11,768 nt of DNA from Candidatus Aenigmatarchaeota archaeon (GTDB lineage Archaea; Aenigmatarchaeota; Aenigmatarchaeia; QMZP01; QMZT01), in contig JAGMCY010000031.1 in NCBI GenBank assembly GCA_023128965.1, positions 1-11,768 on the forward strand, read 5' to 3'. Made by a program: the position numbers and the translations under genes. Shown here one piece after another: positions 5,964 through 11,768 of the stretch. Within the stretch, counting starts at the first letter, position 1, and each line of letters opens with the position of its first letter. The notes below the pieces were generated by a model, which did no database searches, was not told the DNA's origin, and was given only the letters and a program-made list of their open reading frames with translations.

Positions 5964-6572
5964 TTATTTTTTACTCTTTAAGCCTGTTAATCTTATATAA
6001 AAATTCGTATGAATTTCATGAATTTTTTCATATTTATTTTTCTTGGACCCCAAATCTTTGTCATTTGCGAACGGGAGTAATTCTTCATATATACTCCTGT
6101 CTTCCAACCTGTAAAGTTTTGAAAAGGTACTAAGAAATTTTAATTTCCTTTTACTATGTTCTTCTCCATTATAGCTACCTATACCTCCCTCCTCCAGAGT
6201 TAATAGCACGTTTGATAACGCAACAATCAGATTATAACTTTTAGTTGATTCTTTGCCTATCATATGTTTCATGCTAGGAACGATACTTTTTCCTAATTCA
6301 TGACCTGATTTTTTTGCTGATTGGAGAATCAATCTTATTGCCGTTCCGACATAATGATTGCCGTCTGCCCCCAACTCACTTAGATCCCCCTCATACGAAT
6401 CGCTTTCTGGCTTAACTGATACGAACGGTTTTACTATATCTCTTCCCGCCTTCAGAATTTCAGGATTTATCTCCCCATTGAGACATTTTTCCAGTTCGTT
6501 TAGCCTATCTTCCAATTTTCTGACTAAAAGTTTCGATTCTTCCAATCCTTCTTTTCGAACGTGTTCTGACAT
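5964..6572 (-). CDS. Unknown 202-aa soluble protein
   Basis: No family is recognised. The protein is hydrophilic and probably mostly helical. Its N-terminal 30 residues (MSEHVRKEGLEESKLLVRKL onward, to NELEKC) could form a coiled coil. It has central GTAIRLILQSAKKSG and YNLIVALSNVLLTLEEGG helices and a Lys-rich end. There is no signal peptide and no membrane segment long enough to be convincing. The ATG at 6572 follows an A/T-only stretch (6592-6600, TTTTAAAAT on the minus strand) at about 24 bases, which suits a leaderless start. It lies 27 bases before the membrane regulator on the same strand; a functional link is possible but unproven. Confidence 0.7.
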   Translation of the reverse strand: MSEHVRKEGLEESKLLVRKLEDRLNELEKCLNGEINPEILKAGRDIVKPFVSVKPESDSYEGDLSELGADGNHYVGTAIRLILQSAKKSGHELGKSIVPSMKHMIGKESTKSYNLIVALSNVLLTLEEGGIGSYNGEEHSKRKLKFLSTFSKLYRLEDRSIYEELLPFANDKDLGSKKNKYEKIHEIHTNFYIRLTGLKSKK

Positions 6573-6608
6573 CTAAAATAATTAAATTAAAATTTTAAAA
6601 GGTTTTTA

Positions 6609-7247
6609 CTACTTTTTAGTATCATCTGTTGGTTTCTCTTCCGGCTTCTCCTCCGGTTTTTTCTCCTCTTTCTTCTCAGGCTCTGCCGGCTTTTCCTCTG
6701 ATTTTACCTCTTCCTTGGGAGCTTCTTCTTTCTTTTCCTCTGCCTTCTCTTCCGTCTTCGCCTCTTCCGGTTTCTCCGGTTCTTTCTTCTCGGGTTCTGC
6801 TGGTTTAACCTCTTCGGGCTTTTTCTCTTCCGGTTTCTTTTCTTCCTTCGGCTTCTCCTCTTTGGGTTTTTCCTCCTTCTTGCCGAAAATCTGTTCCAGC
6901 TTCTTTTTTCCGTACTTCACGATCTTCGCGTTCACCTGGACGATTTCCTGCGAAATAACGTTCCCGCGGACGGATTTCCTCCTCCTTTCCCCCTTCCGCT
7001 TTGGATGGAAACCGGGTCCTCCCGTTAGCAAAACCCTTTTCCTCGCTGCCCCTTGTATGTTTGGTCTCATGGGGAACCCCTGCTTGTCCGAACCTCCTGT
7101 TATCTCTATTTCATATCCAGACAGACCGAGAAAATCTCCCTTTACCCTGTCCCCGATCTTCCTGTTGAGCAGACCGGATTCCTTCTGGGAAACCTCTTTT
7201 TGATAAGTCTTCTTTGTTTTGGGGTCAGAAACTACCAACTTAAACAT
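6609..7247 (-). CDS. rps6e: 30S ribosomal protein S6e with a long Lys/Glu/Pro-rich tail
   Basis: Residues 1-120 are a complete archaeal S6e: FKLVVSDPKTKKTYQKEV at the start, IGDRVKGDFLGLSGYEIEITGGSD, GFPMRPNIQG, and the basic KRVLLTGGPGFHPKRKGERRR block followed by KSVRGN. Residues 122-212 are a low-complexity tail made almost only of K, E, P and A in repeating EEKP/EKPEE units with no predicted fold. Archaeal S6e is usually about 125-135 residues, so the tail adds about 90. It stays in frame through the whole repeat and ends in a normal stop, so it is not a frameshift. GGAGGTG lies five bases before ATG, and the TATA element at 7307-7316 gives a leader of about 38 bases. Confidence 0.93.
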   Translation of the reverse strand: MFKLVVSDPKTKKTYQKEVSQKESGLLNRKIGDRVKGDFLGLSGYEIEITGGSDKQGFPMRPNIQGAARKRVLLTGGPGFHPKRKGERRRKSVRGNVISQEIVQVNAKIVKYGKKKLEQIFGKKEEKPKEEKPKEEKKPEEKKPEEVKPAEPEKKEPEKPEEAKTEEKAEEKKEEAPKEEVKSEEKPAEPEKKEEKKPEEKPEEKPTDDTKK

Positions 7248-7306
7248 CTTTCCACCTCCTCAGTCCGGCTCAAGCCTTTCCGAGTTAACCTTTAATTGTA
7301 GGGTAA

Positions 7307-7316
7307 TATTTAAATA
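7307..7316. promoter_or_regulatory. Palindromic TATA element between rps6e and the DedA-like gene
   Basis: TATTTAAATA is a perfect 10-base palindrome. Its centre is about 64 bases from the rps6e ATG, leaving room for a leader with a strong ribosome site, and about 36 bases from the plus-strand ATG at 7348, giving a leader of about 10 bases. A second A/T stretch near 7316-7327 could instead make the plus-strand mRNA leaderless. Confidence 0.5.
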
Positions 7317-7347
7317 ATTTTATTAAGTTACACCCCTAATTAACGTT

Positions 7348-7845
7348 ATGACCACGATTCTCACCCCTTTAATCCTCGCCACGCAGGCCTTTATAGAGGC
7401 CTACGGGCTCATAGGGACTTTTATCATAGCGGTCTTCGAATCCTTCATCTTCCCTGTCCCCACCGCTTTCTTCGTTGCTCCGGCGACCGCTTTAGGGGCG
7501 GATCCCTTCTGGGTCGCCGTTGTCGCCATCGTAGGATCTCTCATGGGGGCGGTTATAGGTTATTACTTGGGCTATTACCTTGGGAAGCCCGTGTTCATAA
7601 AGCTCTTCAAGCAGAAGAACCTGGACAAGGTGGACAGGTGGTATCAGAAATGGGGCGAATGGATAGTTTTGATAGCGGCTGCGGGCCCGATCCCCTTCAA
7701 GATCGTTACCTGGTGTTCAGGCATGTTTGAACTTAACTTCAAGAAGTACATGGTTTTCTGCGCGATAGGCCGGACCTTCCAGTTCTTCGTGGCCGCTTAT
7801 ATTGGTAATCTGGTCGGTCCCTGGGTTCTTGGCGTGTTCTTATGA
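7348..7845 (+). CDS. DedA/VTT-family (YqaA-like) integral membrane protein
   Basis: This 165-residue multi-spanning membrane protein belongs to the SNARE-associated/DedA/VTT superfamily, whose studied members move polyprenyl phosphates or phospholipids across membranes. Visible family features are Glu31 followed by FIFPVP (33-38), the glycine-rich helix GSLMGAVIGYYLGYYLG (about 63-79), the re-entrant loop GPIPFK (113-118) and Arg142 in the next helix. Length is short, as in the YqaA-like branch. The substrate cannot be told from sequence. No ribosome site is seen and the start lies 27-37 bases from TATA-like elements, so initiation is leaderless or nearly so. The stop overlaps the convergent 97-residue gene by six bases. 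Confidence 0.88.
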   Translation: MTTILTPLILATQAFIEAYGLIGTFIIAVFESFIFPVPTAFFVAPATALGADPFWVAVVAIVGSLMGAVIGYYLGYYLGKPVFIKLFKQKNLDKVDRWYQKWGEWIVLIAAAGPIPFKIVTWCSGMFELNFKKYMVFCAIGRTFQFFVAAYIGNLVGPWVLGVFL

Positions 7846-8133
7846 TTCAACCAACTCGTATTTTATTTCATTTTCTTTAGGTTCGTAAGTCAACTTAACT
7901 ACTTCCTCGTCTATCCTCACTTTTACCGATTTCCCCAGTTTTTCTGATCTGTTTGCGTAAAAAGACCCGTGTTCATGTGAAAAATGAAGACTTCTTGATT
8001 TGAAATCCCCGTCTATTTCCGCTTCCATTTGAATCGGTTTTCCATTACGGTGACTTTTCATGTACTGGGAAATCTGATATGCCAAAACCTTAAACGGGTC
8101 TAATCTTTTCAAGTATACCAATAGTTTTGACAT
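7840..8133 (-). CDS. Unknown 97-aa protein divergent from the transglycosylase-like gene
   Basis: No family is recognised. The N-terminal third is basic and helical (LLVYLKRLDPFKVLAYQISQ). The rest alternates charged and hydrophobic residues as in beta-strands (KVRIDEEVVKLTYEP). There is no signal peptide, so the protein is probably cytoplasmic. Reality is supported by promoter geometry: the ATG at 8133 is 25.5 bases from the centre of TTTATAAA at 8155-8162, the standard leaderless spacing. It shares this promoter with the divergent lytic-transglycosylase-like gene, which makes co-expression likely; nothing in the sequence shows a functional pairing. Confidence 0.65.
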   Translation of the reverse strand: MSKLLVYLKRLDPFKVLAYQISQYMKSHRNGKPIQMEAEIDGDFKSRSLHFSHEHGSFYANRSEKLGKSVKVRIDEEVVKLTYEPKENEIKYELVES

Positions 8134-8154
8134 GATTGACTTTATTGGCTAATC

Positions 8155-8162
8155 TTTATAAA
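8155..8162. promoter_or_regulatory. Shared palindromic TATA box of the 97-aa and transglycosylase-like genes
   Basis: TTTATAAA is centred 25.5 bases from the minus-strand ATG at 8133 and 27.5 bases from the plus-strand ATG at 8186. Neither gene has a Shine-Dalgarno site in the 52-base gap. The geometry is the same as between rnp3 and pcm. Confidence 0.7.
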
Positions 8163-8185
8163 TTTCACCACTATTAAAAAATAAA

Positions 8186-9283
8186 ATGGATGAGAAAATA
8201 AGCGAGGGGAGGAGAAAATTAATTCTTTGGGGACCAGTTGCTTTAGCGTCACTCTCCTTTAAGGATATGGTTGGCCCATTCAATGAGGAGCCTAATTTCG
8301 AAAAAAAGGCCGTAGAATACTTCAAGGAAAATCACGGTGAGAAAGCCGGTAAACTGGCTTCGATCGCCTTTGATTGTTATGATAAATACGGGAAAAATGC
8401 TGAATATCCTTACGATCCTGTTCTTTTTCTTTCCCAGATAAGGCAGGAATCTAATTTTGGTAATCCGAAACTGCTCATATCCCCCGTAGGAGCTGTGGGT
8501 TCCACACAGGTCATGCCCGATACCGCTGAAAGAGAACCGTTCAACCTCAAAGTCGTGTACAACCCGCCCTACTACAAAGAGGTCAGAAAAATCCACAGAA
8601 AACATTCATATCCCCTGAGAAGATCATTCTATAAATTGCTGGAAGGGATCCAAAAAATAACGGAAAATACGGAATTTGAGACAATTTATAGAGAATTTGA
8701 GGGGCACAGGAACAAGTGGGGTTTTATTGATACAGAAGAAATGCCACAGGATACTAGGAAATGGTACGAACGGGATTTAGAAAAGGCCAGGGAAGAGTTC
8801 TCTAGAAAAATGGGAAGGGAGTTCTCTGACAAGGGTTTCGATTACTTGTTTAATCTGCACCAGTATAATGAATTTGATGAAAAACTCGATGAAGTTTACA
8901 CCTTCTATGAAGATAATCTCGGGTCAATGATTTTCCAGGACTACACGGAAGGGTATGTCAGTAAAATGAGAAACAATCTGGGGAAAAAACTTAAACCGCT
9001 TGAGTTAAAGCCCGAAGAAACACTTCTGGAATCAGATCACAGGGCATGCGATAAACTGGTTCTGCCTGGATCCTACAGGGAGATGCAGAGATTGATGAAG
9101 AAATTCGAAGGTAATCCTTTGCTCGCCGTGGCTGCATACAATGCGGGTGAAAACAGGATCAGGAACAGGAGCATACCATACATAACTCAAACGGTGAAGT
9201 ATGTTTCACTGACATTCGACAATTACACCACCTTCCGCAACGATCTTGGTCTCTCTGTTTTCGGTTCATCTGATCATATATAA
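8186..9283 (+). CDS. Lytic-transglycosylase-like (SLT) protein with a large internal insertion
   Basis: This 365-residue protein carries the SLT/lysozyme-like signature in two pieces. LFLSQIRQESNFG (80-92, with catalytic-type Glu88) and SPVGAVGSTQVMPDTA (99-114) come first. The second piece, LPGSYREMQRLMKKFEGNPLLAVAAYNAG (about 293-321), is followed by IPYITQTVKYV. In ordinary SLT domains these parts lie about 50 residues apart; here about 180 residues intervene, rich in charged and aromatic residues. The N-terminus has GRRKLILWGPVALASLSF, a possible twin-arginine-like export signal, but it is weak. Known SLT enzymes cleave the MurNAc-GlcNAc bond of peptidoglycan, which archaea do not make. 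The target may therefore be bacterial walls or another glycan. The leaderless start fits the TATA at 8155-8162. Confidence 0.82.
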   Translation: MDEKISEGRRKLILWGPVALASLSFKDMVGPFNEEPNFEKKAVEYFKENHGEKAGKLASIAFDCYDKYGKNAEYPYDPVLFLSQIRQESNFGNPKLLISPVGAVGSTQVMPDTAEREPFNLKVVYNPPYYKEVRKIHRKHSYPLRRSFYKLLEGIQKITENTEFETIYREFEGHRNKWGFIDTEEMPQDTRKWYERDLEKAREEFSRKMGREFSDKGFDYLFNLHQYNEFDEKLDEVYTFYEDNLGSMIFQDYTEGYVSKMRNNLGKKLKPLELKPEETLLESDHRACDKLVLPGSYREMQRLMKKFEGNPLLAVAAYNAGENRIRNRSIPYITQTVKYVSLTFDNYTTFRNDLGLSVFGSSDHI

Positions 9284-9294
9284 TTTTTTAAAAA
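9284..9294 (+). promoter_or_regulatory. TATA-like element of the E1-like/thiI/nadM operon
   Basis: TTTTTTAAAAA is centred about 25 bases before the ATG at 9314, and no ribosome site precedes that ATG. A leaderless transcript starting at or next to the ATG is the likely product. Confidence 0.5.
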
Positions 9295-9313
9295 CAAATC
9301 TAATAAGAAAGCT

Positions 9314-10048
9314 ATGAACCTTGAAACTTACGATCTGTTTTCGAGGCAGATACCGTTCCTCGGGATGAAGAGGCAGGAGATCCTATCGAAAAAGAAAGTG
9401 GTAGTTGTGGGGGCGGGGGGACTGGGATCCTTGGTGAGTTCCTTGCTCGTCAGGGCGGGTATAGGTTTTGTGAGAATAATAGACCGCGATTTAGTCGAGG
9501 AATCGAACCTCCACAGGATGGTTTTGTTCGAGAGGAAGGACATAGGGAAGTCGAAAGCTTTCGTGCTGAAGGAAAAACTAAACGATATAAACCCCGAGTG
9601 CAGGGTCCAGGACATGACAGAAAACCTGAACAATAGCAACAAGATAAAACTTCTGGCGGGTTTCGATGTGGTTGTCGACTGCACGGACAACATGGATTCC
9701 CGGTACGTGATAAACAAGTTCTGCGTGAAGAGCGAAAAACCCTGGGTTTACGGCAGTGCTATCAGGGACGAAGGCTTATCCTCAACATTCGCCCCTTCAG
9801 GGAAACCGTGTTTCTCCTGTTTGTACCCGAGAAAACCAAAACCGGGTTCAATCCCGGTGTGCAACGTTGAGGGGGTGATCTCCCCCATAATCGGTATGAT
9901 CGCCTCCTGGGAAACGATGGAAGTCATTAAAATTCTAACCGGCCTGTCCGAACCCAATTATTCGAAACTGTTAAGGATCACGCTTAAAAAACCAAAGTTC
10001 GAGTTTCTGAATATAATGGCAAGGAAGGACTGCGAGGTGTGCGGATGA
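9314..10048 (+). CDS. HesA/MoeB/ThiF-family E1-like adenylyltransferase
   Basis: Enzymes of this family adenylate the C-terminal Gly-Gly of a ubiquitin-like sulfur carrier (MoaD, ThiS or SAMP type) for sulfur transfer or protein conjugation. The 244-residue protein has the nucleotide loop VVVVGAGGLGS (29-39), DRDLVEESNLHR (57-68), the DCTDNMDSR motif (122-130) and two CxxC pairs for structural zinc (Cys166/169 and Cys240/243). It also has the conserved GVISPIIGMIASWETMEVIKILTG helix. Cys183, just before that helix, is in the usual position of the reactive Cys. MoeB-like, ThiF-like and archaeal UbaA-like roles cannot be separated from sequence, and no carrier gene is in the window. The gene leads the operon and its stop overlaps the thiI ATG as ATGA. 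Confidence 0.9.
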   Translation: MNLETYDLFSRQIPFLGMKRQEILSKKKVVVVGAGGLGSLVSSLLVRAGIGFVRIIDRDLVEESNLHRMVLFERKDIGKSKAFVLKEKLNDINPECRVQDMTENLNNSNKIKLLAGFDVVVDCTDNMDSRYVINKFCVKSEKPWVYGSAIRDEGLSSTFAPSGKPCFSCLYPRKPKPGSIPVCNVEGVISPIIGMIASWETMEVIKILTGLSEPNYSKLLRITLKKPKFEFLNIMARKDCEVCG

Positions 10049-11172
10049 GAAACGTGATAATCATAAAATACGGGGAGCTCTGGCTGAAATCGGAACCAGT
10101 CCGGAGAAGATTCATCAAACAGCTGGCGGAGAATATAAGAAGAATGCTAAAAGCGAAAAAAATAGTTTTCAAGCTCGAGAAAACAAGGGACATGCTGATC
10201 CTGGAAACGAAGAGCGAGAAAGCGGCTGAAGTCCTGAAAAGGGTTTTCGGAATCTCCTGGTTCGCGAAGGCAAAGGAAACGAAACCCGAAATGAGATACA
10301 TAGAAAAGGTCGTAGTCAAGATCGGGAAAAGTATAAAACCAGACCAAACCTTCGCTGTCCGGGCGAGCAGGAGCGACAAATCCTTCCATCTCTCTAGCAT
10401 GAATTTGGAGAACAGGTTAGGCAGCAAGATAAAGAGGAAAGTTAACCTCTCGAACCCGGATGTCACAATTTTCGTAGAGGTTAAGATTTCGAAATCTTAC
10501 GTTTATCCCGAGAAGATTAGGGGTTTGGGAGGCTTGCCTTACGGCGTGAGCGGGAGTGTCCTGTCGCTCATTTCAGGAGGTATCGATTCCCCTGTCGCGA
10601 GCTGGATGCTGATGAAGAGGGGATGCTCTGTCGATTTCATTCATTTTTGCACTGATAACGAGGGAATGAGGAAGGTTAAGAAAATAATAGAAAAGCTCGG
10701 TCAGTATTCACCCCAGAACCTGTATTTACATGTGGTCCCCTTCAGGGAAATGCTCGAGGGGATTTCAAAGTACTGCGAACAGCGAATGACGTGCGTTCTG
10801 TGCAAGAGGCTCATGTACAAGACATCTGAAAAGTTCGCTGAGAGGGTGAAGGCGAAAGCCCTTGTAACAGGGGAGAACCTCGCGCAGGTCGCTTCGCAAA
10901 CCCTGGATAACCTCCTCGCAAACTCCGAAGTGGTTGCCATCCCCCTTCTGCGGCCACTTATCGGGATGGATAAGGAGGAGGCAATATCGCTCGCGAAAAA
11001 GATAGGGACGTACGGTATTTCGATAAGGGATTCGGAAGCGTGCAGATTCGTCCCTGAGAAGCCCGCCACCAAGGCGAGATCGGATATGATCATGAAAGAG
11101 GAAAAGAGGATAAAGAACCTTGATAAATTAATCAAGAAGTCGATTGAAAATTCAGAGAGTGTGGTGGTTTAG
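10045..11172 (+). CDS. thiI: tRNA 4-thiouridine synthase ThiI, archaeal form without rhodanese domain
   Basis: ThiI adenylates uridine 8 of tRNA and replaces its oxygen with sulfur; in some organisms it also serves thiazole synthesis. From the ATG at 10045 the protein has 375 residues: an N-terminal ferredoxin-like region, a THUMP domain (about 60-165) and a PP-loop ATPase with SGGIDSP (177-183). It then has CVLC (250-253) and a C-terminal CRFVPEKPATKA (333-344), where Cys333 matches the position of the E. coli catalytic Cys344. There is no rhodanese domain, as is normal in archaea. The CxxC-bearing archaeal form has been reported to hold an iron-sulfur cluster in methanogens. GAGGTG at 10034-10039 lies five bases before this ATG, so the GTG six bases upstream is rejected as start. 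ATGA coupling links it to the E1-like gene. Confidence 0.92.
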   Translation: MRNVIIIKYGELWLKSEPVRRRFIKQLAENIRRMLKAKKIVFKLEKTRDMLILETKSEKAAEVLKRVFGISWFAKAKETKPEMRYIEKVVVKIGKSIKPDQTFAVRASRSDKSFHLSSMNLENRLGSKIKRKVNLSNPDVTIFVEVKISKSYVYPEKIRGLGGLPYGVSGSVLSLISGGIDSPVASWMLMKRGCSVDFIHFCTDNEGMRKVKKIIEKLGQYSPQNLYLHVVPFREMLEGISKYCEQRMTCVLCKRLMYKTSEKFAERVKAKALVTGENLAQVASQTLDNLLANSEVVAIPLLRPLIGMDKEEAISLAKKIGTYGISIRDSEACRFVPEKPATKARSDMIMKEEKRIKNLDKLIKKSIENSESVVV

Positions 11173-11435
11173 TGTACTACACGTTCAAGATATGCAGATC
11201 CGAGGGATTCGAGGTTATCCCAAAGGGGAACATCAATCTGGACCTTTTTAAGCTCGCTGAAAAATTCGAAAAGGTGAAAGTGAAGACGAAGGTGATACTC
11301 GTTGTCGAGGTTGATGGGGTCAGAACAAGCATTTACCCTTCCGGAAAAATTCTGCTTCGTGACTGCGATGAGGACAAGGCTCAGGAAATCGCCGCGAAAC
11401 TTTACAACATGATCAAAAGTGGGGTGACGAAATGA
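11172..11435 (+). CDS. 87-aa protein resembling a single TBP repeat
   Basis: The product starts at GTG 11172, overlapping the last base of the thiI stop, with GGTGG upstream. After N-terminal strands (YYTFKICRSEGFEVIPKGNI and KVILVVEVDG), residues 52-80 read TSIYPSGKILLRDCDEDKAQEIAAKLYNMI. This has the strand-strand-helix order and the FxSGK-like turn of one half-repeat of the TATA-binding protein. It is one repeat only, so it cannot form the usual saddle unless it dimerises. Its place between thiI and nadM, with coupling on both sides (ATGA with nadM), implies a role tied to these enzymes or to their regulation. The fold resemblance is my reading of the pattern; function is unknown. Confidence 0.72.
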   Translation: MYYTFKICRSEGFEVIPKGNINLDLFKLAEKFEKVKVKTKVILVVEVDGVRTSIYPSGKILLRDCDEDKAQEIAAKLYNMIKSGVTK

Positions 11436-11768
11436 AGAGTTCGCTTTTCATCGGAAGGTTCCAGCCTTTCCACAACGGGCATTTGAAAGTGATAAAGGAC
11501 ATACTGGGAGAGAACGAAAAAATAACGATAGTGGTATGCGGACCGGAAAAACCCAATGAAAAGAACCCGTTTTCCTTCGGGGAAAGGGAAGAGATGTTAA
11601 AGAAGGTTTTCGATAACGAGGGAGTTCGCTACGAAATACGTAAAATCCCTGACGTGAACGATGACGGTGAGTGGAACGAGGAGATCAAAAAGCTCGGAGA
11701 ATTCGACGTCGCTTATTCCCGGAACCCCTGGACGATCCAGTGTCTGAAAAGGATCGGAATCCCCGTTA
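11432..11768 (+). CDS. nadM: Nicotinamide-nucleotide adenylyltransferase, 5' part (runs off the window)
   Basis: The archaeal NMNAT joins NMN and ATP to give NAD+ and pyrophosphate. The visible 112 codons show the nucleotidyltransferase signature GRFQPFHNGHL (about 8-18), in which the HNGH histidines bind ATP. The NPFSFGEREEML substrate-loop helix and RKIPDVNDDGEWNEEI follow, all as in archaeal NadM. The C-terminal phosphate-binding ISxT-type motif is beyond the window end. GGGGTGA at 11421-11427 precedes the ATG, which overlaps the previous stop as ATGA. The gene therefore depends on upstream transcription and perhaps on translational coupling. Confidence 0.92.
   Translation, partial: MKSSLFIGRFQPFHNGHLKVIKDILGENEKITIVVCGPEKPNEKNPFSFGEREEMLKKVFDNEGVRYEIRKIPDVNDDGEWNEEIKKLGEFDVAYSRNPWTIQCLKRIGIPV

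Noticed and set aside
6609..6884. S6e tail as a frameshift or fused second gene
   Set aside because: The frame is continuous, composition is uniform and the stop is clean; no start or domain appears inside.
6715..7203. Long plus-strand reading frame rich in Ser, Phe and Gly
   Set aside because: It is the antisense shadow of the Glu/Lys-rich S6e tail, whose codons read as Ser/Phe on the other strand.
10039..10041. GTG at 10039 as the thiI start
   Set aside because: It is part of the GAGGTG ribosome site; ATG at 10045 has correct spacing and makes the ATGA overlap with the previous stop.
1..11768. CRISPR array or insertion-sequence ends
   Set aside because: I saw no regularly spaced repeats, no transposase gene and no terminal inverted repeats with target duplications.

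Overview
The window reads as a compact archaeal chromosome segment. The markers are RNase P protein p30 (Rnp3), ribosomal protein S6e, a rhodanese-less ThiI, an archaeal-type NMN adenylyltransferase and palindromic TATA boxes placed about 25 bases before leaderless start codons. The short intergenic gaps, many secreted proteins of unknown type and the CGNGxCExGE cysteine motif fit a DPANN-like or other uncultured lineage. That placement is an inference; no phylogenetic marker was compared.

Left part (1-1879): the last codons of an unknown gene, a hairpin terminator, and a tRNA-like T-arm/acceptor element without D-arm or anticodon arm. Then comes a glycosylation-sequon-rich cell-surface protein with a C-terminal membrane anchor. 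Behind it lie a GIY-YIG nuclease relic on the minus strand and the orphaned 3' end of a second CGNG-type surface protein, which together look like a scar of insertion or rearrangement.

Middle (1882-6572): convergent and divergent housekeeping genes (rnp3, pcm) are followed by minus-strand genes. Two are small, possibly related unknown ORFs. Then come a small lipoprotein and a secreted protein with a 17-residue cysteine-periodic repeat, which form one operon. A membrane-anchored winged-helix regulator lies upstream of it, and a cluster of GTTTCA/TGAAAC half-sites sits between regulator and operon. A further unknown 202-residue protein closes this block. This regulator-operator-secreted-protein arrangement is the best candidate for an undescribed envelope-related system.

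Right part (6609-11768): S6e with an extra-long Lys/Glu/Pro tail is divergent from a DedA/VTT-family membrane protein. A 97-residue unknown is divergent from an unusual lytic-transglycosylase-like protein whose SLT domain is split by a large insertion. Last is a tightly coupled plus-strand operon: an E1-like HesA/MoeB/ThiF enzyme, ThiI, an 87-residue protein resembling one TBP repeat, and the start of nadM. The operon joins sulfur-transfer and tRNA-thiolation chemistry to NAD synthesis.

Translation signals follow a pattern. Most operon-leading genes look leaderless, with TATA about 24-28 bases before ATG. Internal operon genes carry Shine-Dalgarno sites, several with ATGA overlaps. No intergenic stretch exceeds 300 bases, and no CRISPR array, complete tRNA or rRNA was seen.
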